From positions 6,475 to 70,474 of the forward strand of contig JAEYYX010000069.1 in assembly GCA_023428245.1 (NCBI GenBank): a DNA stretch of 64,000 nt, read 5' to 3'. Shown in pieces: positions 58,866 to 64,000 of the stretch (position 1 is the first letter of the stretch; every line of letters starts with the position of its first letter). The translations under genes were made by a program, and so were the position numbers. The notes below the pieces were generated by a model, which worked only from the letters and a program-made list of their open reading frames with translations, was not told the DNA's origin and made no database searches. Origin of the DNA: Pseudomonadota bacterium (GTDB taxonomy: Bacteria > Myxococcota_A > Polyangia > Polyangiales > Polyangiaceae).

Positions 58866-59918
58866 ATGAATGCCATGAGTCTTGAGGCAAAGAAGGTCGT
58901 CGTCGCTCGTCCGGGCGGCTACTCGCGCCTGAAGGTCTGTGCGGCGGAGGTTCCGGCGGTAGCCCCGAACGAGGTCTTGGTCCAAACCGAAGCGATCGGG
59001 GTGAATTTTGCTGACGTCGTCGTACGGCTCGGTCTCTACCCTTCGGCGCGTGAGTACGTAGGGTGGCCGATCACACCGGGCTTCGAGTTCAGCGGTCGCG
59101 TGTTAGCCGTCGGTGACGCCGTGACGACTATCCGTCCCGGCGATGATGTCTTCGGGGCTTCTCTTTTCGGGGCCTACGCGACTCACGTCGTGGTTCCCGC
59201 TGACTACCTCTTCGCGCGGCCGGCGGGCATGACCGCGGCTCAGGCGGCGGCCCTTGTCGTTGCGCCGCTTACCGCTTGGTACGCGCTCGTCGAGCTCGGC
59301 GCAGCCGCGGCGGGAAAGAAGGTCCTCGTGCACTCTGCGGCGGGGGGCGTCGGTTCCATGATGGTTCAGATCGCGCGAGCGCTCGGTTGCCACGTTGTGG
59401 GGACCGTCGGCTCGCCAGAAAAGGCGGAGACAGTGCTTTCGCTCGGAGCAGAGCGGGTTCTGGTGCGGAGCGACCGTACCTTCAAGAAGGGCCTCTTGAG
59501 TCCTGGTGAGCGCGGCTACGACATCGTTCTCGACGCGAACGGCTACGAGACTCTTCGCGATAGCTATCGAGTCCTGCGTCCGACGGGGCGCCTTGTCATC
59601 TACGGGGCGCACTCGATGATGAGCCGCGGCTGGTCTCTGCCGAACCCGCTCCGCCTGCTCTGGGGCTTATTACGGACCCCACGTTTTCAGCCTCTCGAGA
59701 TGACCAACGCGAACAAGTCAGTCATGGCGTTCAACTTGTCGTACCTCTTCTCGGAAGTGCCGACACTGCGCGCCGCTATGGCGCAAATCCTCGATCTTGT
59801 CGCTCGCGAGCAACTCCAGGCGGCGACGCCCACGACCTATCCTTTCGACCAAGTCGCAAAGGCCCACGCAGCGCTTCAGTCAGGGCGCACGGTAGGCAAG
59901 CTGGTTCTGGTCCCCTAA
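58866..59918 (+). CDS. Zinc-independent medium-chain oxidoreductase (quinone oxidoreductase / VAT-1-like)
   Basis: A 350-residue NADPH-binding enzyme of the medium-chain dehydrogenase superfamily. It has the N-terminal GroES-like domain (AIGVNFADVVVRLGLYP, TPGFEFSGRVLAVGD) and a Rossmann domain with VLVHSAAGGVGSMMVQIARA. The catalytic zinc ligands of alcohol dehydrogenase are absent, which places it with quinone oxidoreductases; SMMSRGWSLPNPLRLLWGL recalls the VAT-1 subgroup. Substrate unknown. ATG 58872 is an alternative start. A small coiled-coil protein gene follows 15 bases later. Confidence 0.9.
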   Translation: MNAMSLEAKKVVVARPGGYSRLKVCAAEVPAVAPNEVLVQTEAIGVNFADVVVRLGLYPSAREYVGWPITPGFEFSGRVLAVGDAVTTIRPGDDVFGASLFGAYATHVVVPADYLFARPAGMTAAQAAALVVAPLTAWYALVELGAAAAGKKVLVHSAAGGVGSMMVQIARALGCHVVGTVGSPEKAETVLSLGAERVLVRSDRTFKKGLLSPGERGYDIVLDANGYETLRDSYRVLRPTGRLVIYGAHSMMSRGWSLPNPLRLLWGLLRTPRFQPLEMTNANKSVMAFNLSYLFSEVPTLRAAMAQILDLVAREQLQAATPTTYPFDQVAKAHAALQSGRTVGKLVLVP

Positions 59919-59933
59919 GGTGCCTCCGAGACG

Positions 59934-60167
59934 ATGTCAGACCTCGACGAATCTTCCCCGGCGCTCCAGAGCCCGCCTTCCGAAACCGAGACCGCGGACC
60001 TCGAGGAGCGCGTTTCGCTGCTCGAAGGCCGCGTGAGGCATCTCGAAGACCGTCTCGAAGACGGCAGGCGAGCGGAGCTAGCGCGCAAGCAGCGCGCACT
60101 CTTGTGGCGGATCGCCCTTCTCGGGGTATTGCTCCTCGGGTACTTCTATCTTCGCTTTTCCCGCTGA
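59934..60167 (+). CDS. Small coiled-coil single-pass membrane protein
   Basis: A 77-residue protein I do not recognise. Residues 20-50 are a heptad-rich coiled coil (LEERVSLLEGRVRHLEDRLE), and residues 57-74 are one membrane helix (LLWRIALLGVLLLGYFYL) with the C terminus just beyond. It would sit in the inner membrane with the coiled coil in the cytoplasm, perhaps as an oligomerising anchor. It lies 15 bases after the oxidoreductase gene and is probably cotranscribed with it. Confidence 0.7.
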   Translation: MSDLDESSPALQSPPSETETADLEERVSLLEGRVRHLEDRLEDGRRAELARKQRALLWRIALLGVLLLGYFYLRFSR

Positions 60168-60189
60168 GGGCGGCGCCTTGTCCTCCCTC

Positions 60190-60247
60190 GCCCTCCCCCT
60201 TTCCGCTTGGGGCGTTTTTCCTGTGACGGTCGGTGAGGGGAGAGGGC
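60190..60247. repeat. GC-rich inverted repeat between two small membrane protein genes
   Basis: GCCCTCCCCC (60190-60199) and GGGGAGAGGGC (60237-60247) can form a stem of about ten pairs with one bulged A and a 37-base loop. It lies in the 117-base gap before the next gene and could end or attenuate transcription. Confidence 0.35.
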
Positions 60248-60284
60248 GGACCCGAGTTCGAGCTCAACCTAGGAAAGGAATGCC

Positions 60285-60455
60285 GTGGCCGACAACCAGA
60301 ACGAAGTGCGTCCCTATCTCATTCGCTTGGTCGCGACGATCGCCTGTGGGGTCGTCTTGATGGTGAGCGCAGCGACCTGGGCATGGCACCGCTACGGAGC
60401 TCGCCTCGAGACGGCGCCCCCGCTGCCGCCCGGAAAGCCGGAGATCATGAGGTGA
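60285..60455 (+). CDS. Very small membrane protein (56 residues)
   Basis: A 56-residue protein read from GTG 60285, with AGGAAAGGA just upstream as a strong ribosome site. Sequence pattern: a short charged head (ADNQNEVRPY), one membrane helix (LVATIACGVVLMVSAATWAW, about 15-34), and a short tail with Pro (APPLPPGKPEIMR). Its stop TGA at 60453-60455 overlaps the GTG of the next gene by 4 bases, which supports both calls. Too small for family assignment; function unknown. Confidence 0.72.
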   Translation: MADNQNEVRPYLIRLVATIACGVVLMVSAATWAWHRYGARLETAPPLPPGKPEIMR

Positions 60456-61201
60456 CAGCAGTCTTGTCCCGAGTGCTCGGAGCTAGTCCCATTTGGCTCA
60501 CGGGGGCCTACGCAGCGAGTGTGACCCTCTCGGGAGCGGAGGGCACTCCGCTTGCCTTGGGCGTTTTCGGGTGGGTCCTGCTTCTCGTCGGCTTGGCGCT
60601 TCCGCATCGCCTCGGAGTGCCCCTCGCGATCTACGGCTTCGGAGGAGCCGTCTTGATGGCGGTTTTCGTCGCACCAAGTGACGCGGAAATTCCGAGGGGG
60701 TTTGTTTTCCTCGGTTGGCTCGCATTCGCTCTTTCTTTAGGTGCGCTCAGGGAGCGAGACGATCGCGATGGTGAGGGCCAAGCGGCAGCAAGACTACATA
60801 GTGAAGGGCACGAGCCGCACGCGCGAGGGGGCACCCTATGGGCCTGGGTCATTCTGTGCTCGGCGATCGCGGCGGTGGCTTCCGTGCTTTGGGGGGGCGA
60901 GCCCGAACGACTCGAATATCGCATCCTTGGCCGCGTGCTCCTGACCTGCGGTGGCGTTCTTCTTGTCGCTCTCGCAGGGACCGGCGCCGGGGGCAGTCTC
61001 CCGAGAAGCCTCCGGGCCCCGAAGTTCGGGCGGCGCTCTGCGATCGCCCTGGTCCTTTGGGCCGTCTCGACTCTGGCCCTCGTGGGCGCTGGGTACGCTT
61101 GGTCGGAATCCTCCTTCCCGATGGCGAGCTGCGCCTTCGTCGTGGCATTTCTAGCGGGAGGCGTAGGCTTGCGCTCGCTCGGTCCGCCGAGAGAAAGTTA
61201 G
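60452..61201 (+). CDS. Unknown integral membrane protein of about eight helices
   Basis: A 249-residue protein from the GTG at 60452, translationally coupled to the small gene before it. About eight hydrophobic segments can be counted (for example FGWVLLLVGLALP, LAIYGFGGAVLMAVFVA, FLGWLAFALSLGAL, VILCSAIAAVASVLWG, VLLTCGGVLLVALAG, LVLWAVSTLALVGAGY, FVVAFLAGGVGL). A hydrophilic loop with several Arg, His and Glu lies near 105-130. No transporter motif is recognised. It is followed 3 bases later by the parvulin-like gene. Confidence 0.65.
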   Translation: MTAVLSRVLGASPIWLTGAYAASVTLSGAEGTPLALGVFGWVLLLVGLALPHRLGVPLAIYGFGGAVLMAVFVAPSDAEIPRGFVFLGWLAFALSLGALRERDDRDGEGQAAARLHSEGHEPHARGGTLWAWVILCSAIAAVASVLWGGEPERLEYRILGRVLLTCGGVLLVALAGTGAGGSLPRSLRAPKFGRRSAIALVLWAVSTLALVGAGYAWSESSFPMASCAFVVAFLAGGVGLRSLGPPRES

Positions 61202-61204
61202 AGC

Positions 61205-62101
61205 ATGAGGGCCCCTTTGCTCCTTCTGGCGCTTGCCTCGGCCTCATGCAGCCGCGGGACCAGCGGTCGGATCGAGGAGCAGCTGCCCGATGGCGTCTTG
61301 GCTCGGCTTGGGTCGTATGCCCTTCAGGCGGACTCTCTTCTTCAGGCTGGCCCAGGCGCCTCCGAGCTAGCGCGACGCTGGACGGACGCAGGGCACTTCG
61401 TGCGCGCCATGGAAGAAGAACGTCCCTCGGCGACCCGCGCGGTGACCCGTGCGGTGCTCGCGCGAGAGTTCATGGAAAGCTGGAGAGAGTCGACGCTCGC
61501 TCGAGGGCCGGTTCTGCCTGAAGAGATGGAGATCGCCACGTCGTCGGCATGGCTCGAGCTCAAGAGACCTCGCGCCGTTCGGGCCGCCGAAATCTTCCTG
61601 CGCGTGCGTTTGCTCGAATCTGACGAGAAGGCGCGCGCGAAGATGGAACAGATACGTGAGCGCGCGGGTCTGGCTGACTCGACGATCCAGTTTGGCGAGC
61701 TCGCCACCCAGGCGGCAAAGGAACTCGAGGTTGAGATTTCCGGACGCATCTGGCCGCCGGTCGCCGCGGACGGTCGCGTGGTTCCGGTTGGGCTCGGAGA
61801 CGATCCGAGTGAACAGGTCCCCGAGCAGGTCGTGCGCGCCGCGACAGCGCTCACCGAGGCAGGAGAGAAGAGCCCAGTGATCGGGACAGCCCTCGGCTAT
61901 CATCTCCTCATCGCTCACGAAATCATCCCAGAACGCATCGCGACCGACTCCGAGCTCTCCGAACTCGTGCGGCCTCTTGTCGCGGCAGACCGCTCGCGCG
62001 CTGAGTCCGAAACGCTCAAACGTGAACTCCGGAGCCGCACGCCTGTCGTTCTCTCCGAGAATCGCGCTTCTCTTCTGAAGCTTGTTGGGCGGAAGCGGTG
62101 A
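61205..62101 (+). CDS. Divergent parvulin-type peptidyl-prolyl isomerase, exported
   Basis: A 298-residue protein with a hydrophobic N-terminal signal (LLLLALASASCSRG); the Cys at 15 could be lipidated, although the lipobox SASC is poor. The C-terminal half resembles PpiC/SurA-type parvulin domains: a first strand-helix segment (RAAEIFLRVRLLESDEKARAKME), VVPVGLGDDPSEQVPEQVV, and a closing GYHLLIAHEIIPER, equivalent to GYHLIKV in parvulins. The N-terminal half is helical like the PrsA/SurA chaperone part. It would assist folding of exported proteins. It overlaps the next gene by 4 bases (GTGA) and follows the membrane protein by 3 bases. Confidence 0.72.
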   Translation: MRAPLLLLALASASCSRGTSGRIEEQLPDGVLARLGSYALQADSLLQAGPGASELARRWTDAGHFVRAMEEERPSATRAVTRAVLAREFMESWRESTLARGPVLPEEMEIATSSAWLELKRPRAVRAAEIFLRVRLLESDEKARAKMEQIRERAGLADSTIQFGELATQAAKELEVEISGRIWPPVAADGRVVPVGLGDDPSEQVPEQVVRAATALTEAGEKSPVIGTALGYHLLIAHEIIPERIATDSELSELVRPLVAADRSRAESETLKRELRSRTPVVLSENRASLLKLVGRKR

Positions 62102-62718
62102 CCACTTCGGAGCTCCCCCCGCGCGACCAAGTGCCGTCGCCCTTCGCGGACATTCTCCGAGAGCTGTGTCTGCGCACTGGCGGGGACTGTGCGGTGCTCG
62201 TGGACGACGAAGGAGAGACCGTCGACTATTGGGGGCGGCTCGATCCCTTTGCGATGCGTGTCTTCGCGGCTGAGCTTGCAATTCTTCATGCAAGCGCTCG
62301 TTCGCGGCTGGGGCGCGTGGAGGAGATCTTCGTGCGCAACCGCCTTCGGAGCTTCGTGATCCGGGCCCTTCCCGAGGGTTATGCGGTCGCGCTTCGGCTC
62401 CCGCGCCGGGCGGCGTCCGTGTCCGAGCGGGCCCTAACAAGCGCCGAAAGGCAGCTTTCCCTCGAGGCGGGATTCCCGTGGACGGCCCCGCGACAATCCC
62501 AAGTGAGCTGTCGTCCTGTCGGGATCGAGGAGCGGGAGTGTCGCCCGCTCAGTCTTCGCCAGGGAGAAGCAGCGCTCTCCGTCGATATCATCGGGCGCGT
62601 GAGGTCTCCTGCAGAGAAGAAGAGAGAGCAGGGCTTCCGGGTGCGCCTGGAAAACGGAGAAGAAGGAACGCTGATCCGGGAGCCCCTGGGGCGCTGGTAC
62701 TTGGACGACGAACCCTGA
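62098..62718 (+). CDS. Roadblock/LC7-like domain protein
   Basis: A 206-residue soluble protein, GTG start at 62098. Residues 10-100 have the pattern of a Roadblock/LC7 (MglB-like) domain: FADILRELCLRTGGDCAVLV, VDDEGETVDYWGRLD, then a long helix and VEEIFVRNRLRSFVIRALPEGYAVALRL. The remaining part (about 130-206) is basic and ends with a small strand-rich segment (GFRVRLENGEEGTLIREPL). Roadblock proteins regulate small GTPases and polarity; none is encoded here. The assignment is tentative. It ends the operon; nothing is coded until the 16S gene. Confidence 0.6.
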   Translation: MTTSELPPRDQVPSPFADILRELCLRTGGDCAVLVDDEGETVDYWGRLDPFAMRVFAAELAILHASARSRLGRVEEIFVRNRLRSFVIRALPEGYAVALRLPRRAASVSERALTSAERQLSLEAGFPWTAPRQSQVSCRPVGIEERECRPLSLRQGEAALSVDIIGRVRSPAEKKREQGFRVRLENGEEGTLIREPLGRWYLDDEP

Positions 62719-63387
62719 AAGCCCGCGGTGCGCAGGCTCTTTAGATTCTTGTGTTCTTCCAGACGCCAGGCTCTAGGGCGGGAAGCGCCAGAATAGAGAG
62801 AACAGAGAGAGCGAGCGCCTGCCTGTGTGCTTCGAAAGCTGCCTGTGCCCCCAATCCCCCCATGAATAAGGGGGCGGTGCGGCCCTTGAGGCGGCGGTAC
62901 CAGGGCTGTGAGTCCCAGGAGCCTGCGGATCGCCGAGTTTGTGCGGGATCATCGCAGCCCCGTCCAGGCCCGGGTCGGGGAGGGGATTGGCCGGACGGAT
63001 CCACTTCTCGAAGTGCATGAAAAAGATCACAAAAGTCTTGCGACCGATTCGAAACGGAGTCATAAGACCCGTCCCCAGAACGGGCCCAAGAGCTGGGTCG
63101 CCCGACGGGAAACCGGCTCTCGCCCCGCAAGGAGGCAGGTCCGGCTGAAAAGACCCAGGATATCCACAAGCGTCGCCCTTGGCGACGTTGCCCGAGACGA
63201 ACGCGCTTCGGGATAGGAAATCGCTCCCTCTAGTACTACTCCAGTGACTCGATTCGCCTGAGGCCTCATGGCCCGGTGATTCGGTTCGGTCGACCGCCGA
63301 AGCGCGGCGCGGCGAACCGGCGAGGAACGCGCCGATCCACAGAGATTGCGCGAGAACTCGGCTCCACAGAGAGCGGGTTCGAACCTC
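62719..63387. other. Non-coding region upstream of rRNA operon
   Basis: No gene is supported in this stretch. Overlapping frames on both strands (the longest about 210 codons on the minus strand) show biased composition, no ribosome sites and no family motifs, and look like by-products of GC-rich DNA. A palindrome GGTTCGAACC (63376-63385) resembles a tRNA T-loop, but no tRNA can be folded around it. Confidence 0.6.
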
Positions 63388-63439
63388 GAAAAATAAATCG
63401 AAAAAACTGGTTGACACCCTGGGGGTGCGGAACTAAATC
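63388..63439 (+). promoter_or_regulatory. Ribosomal RNA promoter with UP-like element
   Basis: An A/T-rich block with runs of A (63388-63410) stands next to TTGACA (63411-63416), then exactly 17 bases, then TAAATC (63434-63439). Perfect -35, correct spacing and an AT-rich UP-like element in GC-rich DNA are typical of rrn promoters. The start should lie near 63446, leaving a leader of about 160 bases before 16S. Confidence 0.75.
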
Positions 63440-63445
63440 CAGCGC

Positions 63446-63603
63446 CCCTTCGAGAGGGCCTCGCCCTCTCCTCGGTCCTTGAAAACTGAGTCCTATGACT
63501 ATGCGAGAAATCGCGCGGGTCTTTAGTCGGACAGCTGCAAAACAACGGCTGCCACGACCCCGGAACAAAGTAGGCACCTACTTAGTGGTGCAAGCAAGGA
63601 TTT
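63446..63603 (+). other. Leader of the rRNA transcript
   Basis: Predicted transcribed spacer between the promoter and mature 16S. It holds GAAAACTGAG (63481-63490) and GTCTTTAG (63519-63526), a weak match to the boxA antitermination sequence. The pairing partner for RNase III processing would lie beyond the 3' end of 16S, outside the window. Confidence 0.5.

Positions 63604-64000
<397 letters not shown>

Noticed and set aside
63376..63385. T-loop-like GGTTCGAACC
   Set aside because: No acceptor, D or anticodon arms can be found around it, so it is not a tRNA gene.
62773..63417. A 214-codon minus-strand frame upstream of the rRNA gene
   Set aside because: It lies across the promoter region, overlaps other frames of similar length on both strands and has no ribosome site or family motif.

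Overview
The window is about 64 kb of GC-rich bacterial chromosome ending in the first ~400 bases of a 16S rRNA gene. The 16S sequence, the three diguanylate cyclases, FHA domains, an LC7-like protein and a Skp/Omp85/LolA envelope set point to a Gram-negative bacterium of the Myxococcota (old Deltaproteobacteria) type; this is inference from gene content and the 16S start, not from a tree. Coding density is very high. Genes often overlap by 4 bases (ATGA, GTGA or TTGA), and GTG and TTG starts are common. I found no tRNA gene, insertion sequence, CRISPR array or prophage, so this looks like a core-like region and not an island.

Layout. 0-9.5 kb: 3' part of metE, a PlsC-type acyltransferase, an SseB-like protein, a very long P-type ATPase, ilvE, and an ECF sigma factor coupled to a small membrane protein. 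9.5-17 kb (minus strand): smpB, two half-ABC exporters forming an asymmetric heterodimer, and a large Omp85/BamA-TamA-type outer-membrane protein. 17-24.6 kb: a phosphodiester-glycosidase-like protein, skp, hrcA, a response regulator - FHA-GGDEF - prmA operon, and a fused cobA-hemD. 24.6-34 kb: a secreted Cys-containing protein, a rhamnose-glycan cluster (rmlB-A-C-D, GT2 glycosyltransferase, YbhN-like membrane protein), selO and a secreted M20 hydrolase. 34-43.6 kb: mutM, rpiA, a PP2C phosphatase, glcD, orn, yhbY, a GGDEF protein, an RluA-type pseudouridine synthase, ruvC and lolA. 43.7-51.4 kb: a metallophosphoesterase, a radical SAM protein resembling the tetraether-synthase (MJ0619) family, and an operon of class III aminotransferase - luxE - luxC, then a second FHA-GGDEF protein. 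51.7-58.7 kb: an ABC-2 exporter, a lemA - M48 protease - DUF4230 operon, a single-domain response regulator and aspC. 58.9-62.7 kb: a VAT-1-like oxidoreductase followed by a run of small membrane, parvulin-like and LC7-like proteins. 62.7-64 kb: non-coding DNA, an rRNA promoter with an AT-rich UP-like element, and 16S.

Themes. Envelope biogenesis is over-represented (Omp85, Skp, LolA, ABC exporters, PlsC, rml cluster, LemA/M48). Cyclic-di-GMP signalling is repeated three times with different predicted feedback (I-site) states. The most unusual content is the aminotransferase-LuxE-LuxC operon, which lacks luciferase and LuxD and could convert a fatty acid to an aldehyde and then an amine; its convergent neighbour is a tetraether-synthase-like radical SAM enzyme.
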